Below, in pieces: positions 43,165 to 50,822 of a stretch of 64,000 nt of DNA. The stretch is taken from contig NZ_JBMERD010000004.1 in assembly GCF_048820935.1 (NCBI RefSeq), positions 62,001-126,000 of the forward strand, read 5' to 3'. The notes beneath the pieces were generated by a model. It was not told the DNA's origin. It ran no database searches and was given only the letters and a program-made list of their open reading frames with translations. Both the position numbers and the translations under genes were made by a program. The stretch is from Algicoccus sp048820935. Its GTDB lineage: Bacteria; Pseudomonadota; Gammaproteobacteria; Burkholderiales; Burkholderiaceae_B. Within the stretch, counting starts at the first letter, position 1, and the number at the start of each line of letters is the position of its first letter.

Positions 43165-46100
43165 ATGCCAAAACGTACTGACATCAAAAGCATTCTAATT
43201 ATCGGCGCCGGTCCTATCGTGATCGGTCAGGCTTGTGAGTTTGACTACTCTGGTGCACAGGCTTGTAAAGCCTTAAAGCAAGAAGGGTATCGCACGATTT
43301 TAGTGAACAGCAACCCAGCGACGATCATGACTGATCCGGAAACTGCGGATGTGACCTACATCGAGCCTGTGACTTGGCAAGCTGTTGAAAAAATTATTGA
43401 GCGTGAGCGTCCTGACGCATTGCTCCCCACGATGGGTGGGCAGACCGCACTGAACTGTGCGCTGGATCTGGCAAAGCACGGTGTGCTTGAGCGCTATGGC
43501 GTTGAAATGATTGGTGCCAATGCAGCTGCCATTGAAAAAGCCGAAGACCGACAGTTGTTTAAGGCGGCCATGAATGAGATTGGCCTGGAATCAGCCAAAT
43601 CAGGCATTGCGCATACGCTCGAAGAAGCTTGGGAAGTACAACGACGCATCGGTGAAGAAACGGGCACGTCTGGATTCCCAATGGTCATCCGTCCAAGCTT
43701 TACGCTGGGTGGGACGGGGGGCGGGATTGCGTATAACGCTGAAGAGTTCGAAACAATTTGTCGTCGAGGTTTAGAAGCCTCGCCCACAAACGAATTGCTG
43801 ATTGAAGAGTCGTTGCTGGGCTGGAAAGAGTTTGAAATGGAAGTTGTGCGCGATTGCGCAGACAACTGCATTATCGTGTGCTCCATTGAGAACCTAGATC
43901 CCATGGGCGTGCATACAGGTGACTCGATTACGGTGGCTCCTGCGCAGACCCTGACTGACAAAGAATATCAAATCATGCGCGAGGCCTCTTTGGCCGTGTT
44001 GCGTGAGATTGGCGTGGATACGGGTGGTTCTAACGTTCAGTTTGCCATCAATCCGGACAATGGACGCATGATTGTGATCGAAATGAACCCGCGTGTATCC
44101 CGTTCGTCGGCACTGGCATCTAAAGCGACAGGTTTCCCAATCGCGAAGATCGCAGCTCGACTGGCCGTGGGTTATACGCTGGATGAACTGCGCAATGAAA
44201 TTACCGGTGGTGCCACACCCGCTTCGTTTGAGCCCACGATAGATTACGTGGTCACCAAAGTGCCTCGTTTTGCGTTTGAGAAGTTCCCGCAAGCCGACTC
44301 ACGTCTCACGACTCAAATGAAGTCTGTGGGTGAGGTCATGGCAATCGGCAGAACGTTCCAAGAGTCCTTGCAAAAGGCGTTTCGAGGCCTAGAAGTGGGC
44401 GTTGATGGTCTGAACCAAAAAACCACCGATCGTCAGGTGATTGAGGTTGAGTTGGCTGAGCCGGGTCCTGAACGAATTTGGTATGTGGGTGATGCGTTTG
44501 CTCAAGGATTCACATTAGAAGAAGTGCATCAGCTGACACGCATTGATCCTTGGTTCCTCGCACAGATCAAAGAAATTGTTGATATCGAGCTGGCCCTTGA
44601 GCAGCATACGTTGTCCGATCTGGATCGTGATGCCATGTGGGCATTAAAGCGCCGGGGTTTCTCAGATCGTCGTCTGGCGTTTTTACTGGACACGACTGAA
44701 ACAGAAATTCGCAAGGTTCGTCATCAGTTCAATGTGCGTCCCGTCTACAAGCGGGTGGATACATGTGCGGCTGAGTTTGCAACCAGCACCGCGTATTTGT
44801 ACTCAACGTATGAAGAAGCGTGTGAGGCACTGCCGACGGATCGTAAAAAAATCATTGTACTAGGTGGTGGTCCCAACCGCATCGGTCAAGGGATTGAGTT
44901 TGATTATTGCTGCGTGCATGCCGCGCTGGCGTTGCGGGAAGATGGTTACGAAACCATCATGGTGAACTGCAACCCCGAAACAGTTTCAACCGACTACGAC
45001 ACATCGGATCGTTTGTACTTTGAGTCCTTGACGCTTGAAGACGTTCTGGAGATTGTGCATCTAGAAAAACCGGTTGGCATGATCGTGCAATACGGTGGCC
45101 AAACACCCCTGAAACTTGCCCGTGATCTGGAAGCCAACGGTGTGCCCATTATTGGTACAAGCCCCGATTCGATTGATGTGGCAGAAGACCGTGAGCGCTT
45201 CCAAAAACTGTTGAATAAGCTGGGTCTGCGCCAGCCTGCAAACCGGACAGCTAGAACTGAGGCACAGGCTTTGGCCCATGCACAAGAAATTGGCTATCCA
45301 CTGGTTGTGCGGCCTAGCTATGTGCTAGGGGGACGTGCCATGGAAATCGTCCATGAGCAAACAGAGCTTGAGCGTTACATGCGTGAAGCTGTCAAGGTGA
45401 GCAATGATTCGCCTGTTTTGCTGGATCGCTTCTTGAATGATGCGATTGAAGTGGACGTGGATTGTTTGTCGGATGGACAAACGGTCTTTATTGGCGGTGT
45501 GATGGAGCATATTGAGCAGGCAGGGGTGCACTCAGGTGACTCGGCATGTTGCTTGCCACCCTATTCGCTCAGCCAAGAGATTGTGGAAGAAATTAAGCGT
45601 CAAACGGCGTTGATGGCGCGCGCACTGAATGTGAACGGTTTGATGAATGTGCAGTTTGCAGTGCAAAATGGTGATGTCTACGTGCTTGAGGTCAATCCTC
45701 GTGCATCGCGCACCGTGCCATTTGTATCCAAAGCCACAGGTCTGCAATTAGCCAAAATTGCAGCGCGCGCGATGGCCGGACAATCGTTTGAGAGCCAAGG
45801 CATTCAGCAGGAAGTAGTACCAAACTATTTCAGCGTAAAAGAAGCCGTGTTCCCATTTGTGAAGTTCCCGGGTGTAGATACCATTCTTGGTCCTGAAATG
45901 AAGTCCACCGGTGAAGTGATGGGCGTAGGCCTAACATTTGGTGAAGCATTTGTGAAGTCACAACTGGGTGCTAGCACTAAATTGCCGGAATCAGGCACAG
46001 CGTTTATCAGCGTAAAAGACCAAGATAAGGCCAAAGCGATTGAAGTTGCTCAGGGCTTACATAGCTTGGGATTCAAACTAATTGCCACACGTGGTACAGC

Positions 46101-46410
46101 TGCGGCAATTGAGAGTGCTGGTGTGCCGGTGACCCGAGTCAATAAAGTGACTGAAGGTCGTCCGCATGTGGTGGATTTGCTCAAAAACAACGACATTGAT
46201 CTGGTGATTAACACGGTCGAAGAGCGTCGCAATGCGATCGCAGACTCCAGAGCAATTCGCACGCAAGCGTTATTGGCCAGTGTGACGTATTTCACGACGA
46301 TTTCAGGGGCACGGGCGGCAGTTGAAGGCATGCTGTACATGCGCCAGAGTCAAGGCTTACAAGTCTATTCGCTGCAAAGTTTGCATGAGCAGCTGATGGA
46401 CGCGAGCTAA
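43165..46410 (+). CDS. carB: Carbamoyl-phosphate synthase large subunit
   Basis: CarB makes carbamoyl phosphate from ammonia, bicarbonate and two ATP. The 1081 residues are close to the family standard: two ATP-grasp halves (carboxyphosphate half about 1-400; carbamoyl-phosphate half about 555-935), an oligomerisation region between, and the C-terminal MGS-like regulatory domain (about 940-1081). Family marks are MPKRTDIKSILIIGAGPIVI, QACEFDYSGAQA and NEMNPRVSRSSALASKATG. It is followed by a strong terminator at 46441-46469. Confidence 0.97.
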   Translation: MPKRTDIKSILIIGAGPIVIGQACEFDYSGAQACKALKQEGYRTILVNSNPATIMTDPETADVTYIEPVTWQAVEKIIERERPDALLPTMGGQTALNCALDLAKHGVLERYGVEMIGANAAAIEKAEDRQLFKAAMNEIGLESAKSGIAHTLEEAWEVQRRIGEETGTSGFPMVIRPSFTLGGTGGGIAYNAEEFETICRRGLEASPTNELLIEESLLGWKEFEMEVVRDCADNCIIVCSIENLDPMGVHTGDSITVAPAQTLTDKEYQIMREASLAVLREIGVDTGGSNVQFAINPDNGRMIVIEMNPRVSRSSALASKATGFPIAKIAARLAVGYTLDELRNEITGGATPASFEPTIDYVVTKVPRFAFEKFPQADSRLTTQMKSVGEVMAIGRTFQESLQKAFRGLEVGVDGLNQKTTDRQVIEVELAEPGPERIWYVGDAFAQGFTLEEVHQLTRIDPWFLAQIKEIVDIELALEQHTLSDLDRDAMWALKRRGFSDRRLAFLLDTTETEIRKVRHQFNVRPVYKRVDTCAAEFATSTAYLYSTYEEACEALPTDRKKIIVLGGGPNRIGQGIEFDYCCVHAALALREDGYETIMVNCNPETVSTDYDTSDRLYFESLTLEDVLEIVHLEKPVGMIVQYGGQTPLKLARDLEANGVPIIGTSPDSIDVAEDRERFQKLLNKLGLRQPANRTARTEAQALAHAQEIGYPLVVRPSYVLGGRAMEIVHEQTELERYMREAVKVSNDSPVLLDRFLNDAIEVDVDCLSDGQTVFIGGVMEHIEQAGVHSGDSACCLPPYSLSQEIVEEIKRQTALMARALNVNGLMNVQFAVQNGDVYVLEVNPRASRTVPFVSKATGLQLAKIAARAMAGQSFESQGIQQEVVPNYFSVKEAVFPFVKFPGVDTILGPEMKSTGEVMGVGLTFGEAFVKSQLGASTKLPESGTAFISVKDQDKAKAIEVAQGLHSLGFKLIATRGTAAAIESAGVPVTRVNKVTEGRPHVVDLLKNNDIDLVINTVEERRNAIADSRAIRTQALLASVTYFTTISGARAAVEGMLYMRQSQGLQVYSLQSLHEQLMDAS

Positions 46411-46440
46411 ATCGAAGTCTGAATCACAGAGCTGATTGCA

Positions 46441-46469
46441 AAAAGGGCTGTCGTGAGACAGCCCTTTTT
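46441..46469 (+). terminator. Intrinsic terminator after carAB
   Basis: Twelve-pair stem AAAAGGGCTGTC (46441-46452) with GACAGCCCTTTT (46457-46468) and loop GTGA, ending in TTTTT. It closes the carAB transcript. Confidence 0.92.
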
Positions 46470-46547
46470 AAATGAAATGAAGAGTTGGTGAATGATCGTC
46501 GCTTAGTAGTTAAGCGTTAAAAGGTTAGCGAGTGATCAACAGTTAGG

Positions 46548-47204
46548 TTATGCCCGTATATCGTTGTGGGAAGACGTCTTTAAGTGATCGATATTGCCCC
46601 ACTCAATGAGACTCCACTCACTGGTGTTTGGGTCAATCTGAATTCGATTGATACTGGCGTTGAGTAAAATGGCGCGTTGTGGATTCTCAAGGGCTACGCC
46701 ACTCGCTTGGCGCCAGATAATGTCCATAGCACCCCCGTGCGTGACGACGGCTAAGCGTTCAGATGGATGCTTGCGAGCCAGTTCGTTGAGCGCATGGACA
46801 ATGCGAGTCTGAAACTCTCGCAAGGTTTCAGCGCCTTCAATGACTGCGTCGGGATCTCGGTCATGCCAGATCTTCGCTTCGCGCGGCGCACGCGTTTTGA
46901 GCTCATCAAAAGGCAAACCTTCAAGCATGCCGTAACGTCTTTCGCGCACACCTGAGTGAAGGGCGACGTCCATTTTGAGCGCTTGCCCCAGTTGTTCTGC
47001 AGTCTGGACAGCCCGCTTTAGATCGCTGCTATAAAGTGCATCAATGGCAAGCGCGGAATCTTCTTGATTTGAAGCCAGAAAAGCGGCTAGTTCAGCCGCT
47101 TGTGCCTGTCCGTGCTCATTGAGCTCGATATCTGTCCAGCCCTGTACCCAGCGCTTGACGTTCCAGGGCGTTTGCCCGTGTCGAATAATCAGTATTTCAG
47201 TCAT
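46548..47204 (-). CDS. Histidine phosphatase / phosphoglycerate mutase-like (GpmB family)
   Basis: A 218-residue protein of the histidine phosphatase superfamily, with the phospho-acceptor motif LIIRHGQTPWNVKRW, SSDLKRAVQTAEQL, the RERRYGMLEG block and VVTHGGAMDIIWRQ. GpmB and related phosphatases cannot be separated from the sequence; a phosphatase role on sugar phosphates or alpha-ribazole phosphate is possible. It shares the minus strand with fpr upstream (36 bases) and is convergent to carB. Confidence 0.88.
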   Translation of the reverse strand: MTEILIIRHGQTPWNVKRWVQGWTDIELNEHGQAQAAELAAFLASNQEDSALAIDALYSSDLKRAVQTAEQLGQALKMDVALHSGVRERRYGMLEGLPFDELKTRAPREAKIWHDRDPDAVIEGAETLREFQTRIVHALNELARKHPSERLAVVTHGGAMDIIWRQASGVALENPQRAILLNASINRIQIDPNTSEWSLIEWGNIDHLKTSSHNDIRA

Positions 47205-47240
47205 GGCGCCTATTGTAGGCGAATGGCTGACGTGTCGGAA

Positions 47241-48014
47241 CTATTGATCCACAAAAGCGCGTTCAATCACAAAGTCGCCGGGTGTGGAGGTATTACCTTC
47301 TTTGAATCCACGTGCTTCCAAAAGGGATTTCAAATCACGCAACATGTTCGGACTTCCGCAAATCATGGCACGATCAACGGCTGGATCAAACTCTGGCAGT
47401 TCCAAATCTTTAAACATCTTGCCGCTTTCAATCAATTCCGTAATGCGGCCTTGTGTATGGAAGGGCTCACGGGTGACGGTTGGGTAATAGCGCAAGTGTT
47501 GTGACACCATTTCACCCAGGTATTCATGTTTAGGAAGTTCTTGCGTTAGGTAATCGTGATAGGCGAGTTCAGCCACTTCACGCACACCATGCACGAGAAT
47601 GACAGTTTCATACTTCTCATACGTTTCAGGGTCACGGATCACGCTTAAAAATGGTGCCAATCCGGTTCCGGACGACAAGAGGTAGAGACGACGTCCAGGC
47701 AACAAGTAATCAATCAGCAGTGTGCCTGTGGGCTTGCGACCCACAATGATTTCATCGCCTGGCTGAATGTGTTGCAGACGCGAGGTGAGCGGGCCGTCTT
47801 GGACTTTAATGCTCAGAAACTCGAGGTGTTCTTCGTAGTTTGCGCTGACGATACTGTAAGCACGTAAAAGTGGTTTGCCTTCAACACGTAAACCGATCAT
47901 GGTGAAGTGACCGTTGCTGAAGCGCAGAGACGGGTCACGCGTGGTCGTAAAAGAAAAGAGTTTGTCGGTCCAGTGGTGTACGGTTAGAACTTTTTCGTTG
48001 TTAAAGGCACTCAT
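47241..48014 (-). CDS. fpr: Ferredoxin-NADP+ reductase
   Basis: A 257-residue plant-type flavoprotein reductase that exchanges electrons between ferredoxin or flavodoxin and NADP(H). The FAD motif RAYSIVSANYEEHLEFLSIKV is visible near residues 52-72, the NADP motif SSGTGLAPFLSVI near 110-125, and the C-terminal AMICGSPNMLRDLKSLL near 215-230. The order fpr-gpmB on the minus strand, between carAB and greA, interrupts the carAB-greA neighbourhood of relatives. Confidence 0.92.
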   Translation of the reverse strand: MSAFNNEKVLTVHHWTDKLFSFTTTRDPSLRFSNGHFTMIGLRVEGKPLLRAYSIVSANYEEHLEFLSIKVQDGPLTSRLQHIQPGDEIIVGRKPTGTLLIDYLLPGRRLYLLSSGTGLAPFLSVIRDPETYEKYETVILVHGVREVAELAYHDYLTQELPKHEYLGEMVSQHLRYYPTVTREPFHTQGRITELIESGKMFKDLELPEFDPAVDRAMICGSPNMLRDLKSLLEARGFKEGNTSTPGDFVIERAFVDQ

Positions 48015-48602
48015 TCGCTATCCATCATGTTTTTGGGCAGGTATGTCGACACAATCTGTGCGCATACCGTTTGGTTCATTTGCTTATATTATCGCCCTTG
48101 ATTGTAAAAGATGCTGACTTCACATCTATATCCTGAGGGCTATCATCACCCGAAAAGGCCTTATGTGGTTAAAAGTACCCGAACAGATGATTGATAATAA
48201 TCAAGAGGCGGTGCTGTTATGTAATGAGGTTTTGTGCGTTTCTGGCAGGCATACGCAAAATCGAATGAAATCTAGCTTGATGCGTCGTATAGTGGGTTGG
48301 GCGAATAGTAATCTGCTGGACGCTTCTGTAGGAAAGAAGAATTTAGTTTGGTTGTAAGGCTAAATTCAGGCTGCGCTGACGAAGAGTCTGGATTTTATTG
48401 TGGGAATGGAGTACCATTTTCACATCAGCATCTTGATATCAATCGTTTTAACAACAACTTGTTGATAGTGGACTGGTTTACAAAATCAGTGGCACGATTG
48501 ATGATGAAAATGAATCAGACAACGCTGGCCGACGCTCTGCAATAGATGCAGTGTATGTCCGCTAAACAGTTGTTGTGTTGCTGAATAACGTATGAAGAAT
48601 AG
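48015..48602. other. Intergenic stretch between fpr and greA without a convincing gene
   Basis: About 590 bases before the greA leader. Two weak frames exist on the plus strand: 48163-48357 (64 codons, ATG with AAAAGG 4 bases upstream) and 48348-48545 (65 codons, TTG start, no ribosome site). Neither has any recognisable feature. AT content rises toward the right. It could hold a degraded gene or a non-coding RNA; I cannot decide. Confidence 0.4.
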
Positions 48603-48631
48603 TTAAATTAACTTAGTCGTCATTTTATAAA
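48603..48631 (+). promoter_or_regulatory. Candidate greA-leader promoter
   Basis: TTAAAT (48603-48608, half-match to TTGACA) and TATAAA (48626-48631, -10) with a 17-base spacer; predicted start near 48638. The transcript would run into the terminator at 48681-48715 or through it to greA at 48732. Confidence 0.4.
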
Positions 48632-48680
48632 ACATGGTCGACAGGTGTTTCTATTTTAGAAATGACTTGTCAGACGCATT

Positions 48681-48715
48681 AGCCCCGGTACATTCGGTCC
48701 CGGGGTTTTATTTTG
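48681..48715 (+). terminator. Terminator in the greA leader (GraL-like arrangement)
   Basis: Eight-pair stem AGCCCCGG (48681-48688) with CCGGGGTT (48700-48707), an 11-base loop, then TTATTTT. It stops just 17 bases before the greA ATG, so it would end most leader transcripts early. E. coli greA has a similar leader that yields GraL small RNAs. Confidence 0.7.
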
Positions 48716-48731
48716 GATTGTAGGATTTGTC

Positions 48732-49208
48732 ATGTCAGGCTTACCTATTACTGTCGCTGGCGCAGAGCGACTGCGCGAAGAACTGCAACGCCTTAAACAA
48801 GTTGAGCGTCCCGCTGTGATTGATGCCATTGCTCAGGCTCGTGGGCATGGTGATTTGTCAGAAAATGCGGAATACGATGCAGCGCGTGAGCGTCAGGCTT
48901 TTGTTGAAGGCCGAATTGCCGAACTGGATCACGCTTTGTCACATGCGCGTGTGATCGATCCAACCGAGCTCGACTCCGGTGGATTGATCGTGTTTGGCGC
49001 GACCGTTGAGATTGAAGATCTGGATACCGAAGAGAAGGTGACCTACCAGATCGTGGGTGATATTGAAGCGGATATCCGTCAGAACCGCATCTCTGTGTCA
49101 AGCCCAGTTGCGCGTGCTTTGATTGGGCGCACAGAGGGTGATGTGGTGGAAGTCAACACACCGGCTGGACCCAAAGAATATGAAATCGTTGCTTTGCGCT
49201 ACGAGTAA
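48732..49208 (+). CDS. greA: Transcription elongation factor GreA
   Basis: GreA stimulates RNA polymerase to cleave and restart backtracked transcripts. The 158-residue product is the standard size: N-terminal coiled coil (about 1-75) with the acidic tip DLSENAEYDAARERQ (residues about 40-55) and a C-terminal FKBP-like domain ending GPKEYEIVALRYE. AGGA at 48722-48725 lies six bases before ATG 48732. A terminator precedes it and another follows at 49273-49314. Confidence 0.96.
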   Translation: MSGLPITVAGAERLREELQRLKQVERPAVIDAIAQARGHGDLSENAEYDAARERQAFVEGRIAELDHALSHARVIDPTELDSGGLIVFGATVEIEDLDTEEKVTYQIVGDIEADIRQNRISVSSPVARALIGRTEGDVVEVNTPAGPKEYEIVALRYE

Positions 49209-49272
49209 ATGTGAGCCCGTGCCCAGAGTGCACGGATTCACTCGGGCCTACCTATAAACTGTGTTGCAACTA

Positions 49273-49314
49273 AAAGGCCGCTGCCAGACCCATATAGAGT
49301 CCGCAGCGGCCTTT
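49273..49314. terminator. Bidirectional terminator between greA and yhbY
   Basis: Perfect 12-pair stem AAAGGCCGCTGC (49273-49284) with GCAGCGGCCTTT (49303-49314) around an 18-base loop. It ends the plus-strand greA transcript and, from the other side, the minus-strand yhbY transcript. Confidence 0.85.
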
Positions 49315-49340
49315 CAGTCTTTTGATCTGGTTGTGGACGT

Positions 49341-49898
49341 TCAGTCTTTGTGTGAGCGACGGATACCTGCGCGCAAGCTAAATGCACTTTTGTGGCCACT
49401 GCGGGCTGAAGACTTTCTGGCAGAGCCTTGGGCTGATTTTTTACCTAAGCCACGGCGTAAACCACGAGCTTCCCCCTTACCGATTGAGCCTTCACGGCGA
49501 CGTTTGCGCAAGGGTTTGTCTAAAACGATACCTTGGGCAGCCAGCTTTTTAGGGGTATGTGGGAAACTATCGCGTCTTGAAGGCGTGACAATCGGCTGTA
49601 AATCCTCTTCGGATTCCAGAAAAAACTGTCGCTCTTGACCCGAACGGTATACGATAAGTGTTTTACCGAGATGATGAACGGGCGCACAGCCAAGTGTTTC
49701 GCAGATCTGTTCAAGCATCTGGTCGCGCTCGTCACGATCTTGGCCGGCTGCACGGATCTTTATCAGTTCATGGGCAGCAAGTGCAATATCAATTTCACGT
49801 AAAACAGGGTCTGTGACACCTTGGTCGCCGATCAGGACGACGGGACGTAAGGCATGCGCTGCAGCGCGCAGTGCCCGACGTTCTTGACTAGATAGCAT
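49341..49898 (-). CDS. yhbY: YhbY-type CRM-domain RNA-binding protein with basic tail
   Basis: YhbY (CRM domain) associates with pre-50S ribosomes and RNA. The first 100 residues of the 185-residue product are a standard CRM domain: MLSSQERRALRAAAHALRPV, IGDQGVTDPVLREIDIAL, HELIKIRAAGQDRD and KTLIVYR. The C-terminal 50-60 residues are a basic, low-complexity tail of Arg, Lys, Gly and Ser absent from the ~97-residue E. coli YhbY. ATG 49898 is the conserved start; the longer frame reading is unsupported. It is divergent from rlmE. Confidence 0.92.
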   Translation of the reverse strand: MLSSQERRALRAAAHALRPVVLIGDQGVTDPVLREIDIALAAHELIKIRAAGQDRDERDQMLEQICETLGCAPVHHLGKTLIVYRSGQERQFFLESEEDLQPIVTPSRRDSFPHTPKKLAAQGIVLDKPLRKRRREGSIGKGEARGLRRGLGKKSAQGSARKSSARSGHKSAFSLRAGIRRSHKD

Positions 49899-49975
49899 GG
49901 TTGTATTCAAAAATTTCTCGCAAGGGATGCAACGACTCCAAGAGTCGTCGATGATGAATGGAATGATTGTAAGGG

Positions 49976-50617
49976 ATGGCAAAGAAAAAATTTTCAAAGC
50001 AATGGGTGAACCAGCACATTAATGATCCCTATGTGCGTCAGGCACAACAGCGTGGTTATCGGGCAAGAGCTGCTTTTAAGCTGATCGAAATCCTCGATCA
50101 AGAGAAATTGATGCGCCCTGGTGATGTGGTCGTGGATCTGGGTGCCGCGCCTGGAAGCTGGTCGCAAGTCGCTAGAGAGAGACTATTAGATAAAGAAGGT
50201 GAGATCCGCGGACGAATAATCGCCATGGATATGTTGCCCATGGAGCCGATCGCTAACGTCACTTTCTTAGAAGGTGACTTTCGCGAGGATAGTGTGCTGC
50301 AAAAATTGGTCGATGAATTAGATGGTCAGCGCGTTGACCTTGTAATTTCAGATATGGCCCCCAACTTAAGTGGGGTCAGTAGTGCGGATTCAGCACGGAT
50401 TGCCCATGTTTGTGAATTGGCACATGAATTTGCGGTGGCACATTTGAATCCAAATGGTGCGCTATTGATGAAAGCATTTCATGGGAGTGGGTTCTCACAG
50501 ATTGTCGAAAACCTAAAGCGGGACTTTATAAGAGTGGTGGAGCGCAAGCCGAAAGCCTCCAGAGACAGATCGTCTGAAACCTTTTTGGTGGCGAAAGGTC
50601 TTAAACAATCGCAGTAG
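49976..50617 (+). CDS. rlmE: 23S rRNA (uridine-2'-O-)-methyltransferase RlmE (RrmJ/FtsJ)
   Basis: RlmE methylates U2552 in the 23S A-loop, a heat-shock related step of 50S assembly. The 213-residue product has the SAM motif VVVDLGAAPGSWSQVA and the DMAPNLSGV motif, with catalytic K-D-K-E positions in ARAAFKLIE, DMAP, and MKAFHG. ATG 49976 fits the family N-terminus (MAKKKFSKQWVNQHINDPY) but its only Shine-Dalgarno-like AAGGG abuts the ATG, so ribosome binding may be unusual. yhbY is divergent; ftsH follows after 205 bases. Confidence 0.94.
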   Translation: MAKKKFSKQWVNQHINDPYVRQAQQRGYRARAAFKLIEILDQEKLMRPGDVVVDLGAAPGSWSQVARERLLDKEGEIRGRIIAMDMLPMEPIANVTFLEGDFREDSVLQKLVDELDGQRVDLVISDMAPNLSGVSSADSARIAHVCELAHEFAVAHLNPNGALLMKAFHGSGFSQIVENLKRDFIRVVERKPKASRDRSSETFLVAKGLKQSQ

Positions 50618-50822
50618 TTACTTTGTCGGCATTGATGACCACTATTTGAAGCTAAAGTTTGATTGGATTTCCTTAGCTCGTGGTGAGAAAGAATCATACG
50701 AATTGAGGGACTTAGACGGTCTGAAGTTTCAAAGCAGGTAGAATGACGAGAATGTAAGCTACAAATAAAACGGAACTGGACATGTGGTGCCAGAACCATG
50801 TTGTTGCGCGGGAGATAAGAAC

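Noticed and set aside
50618..50822. Sigma32-type heat-shock promoter before ftsH
   Set aside because: I looked for CTTGAAA and CCCCAT-like boxes with 13-17 spacing and found no convincing pair in this gap.
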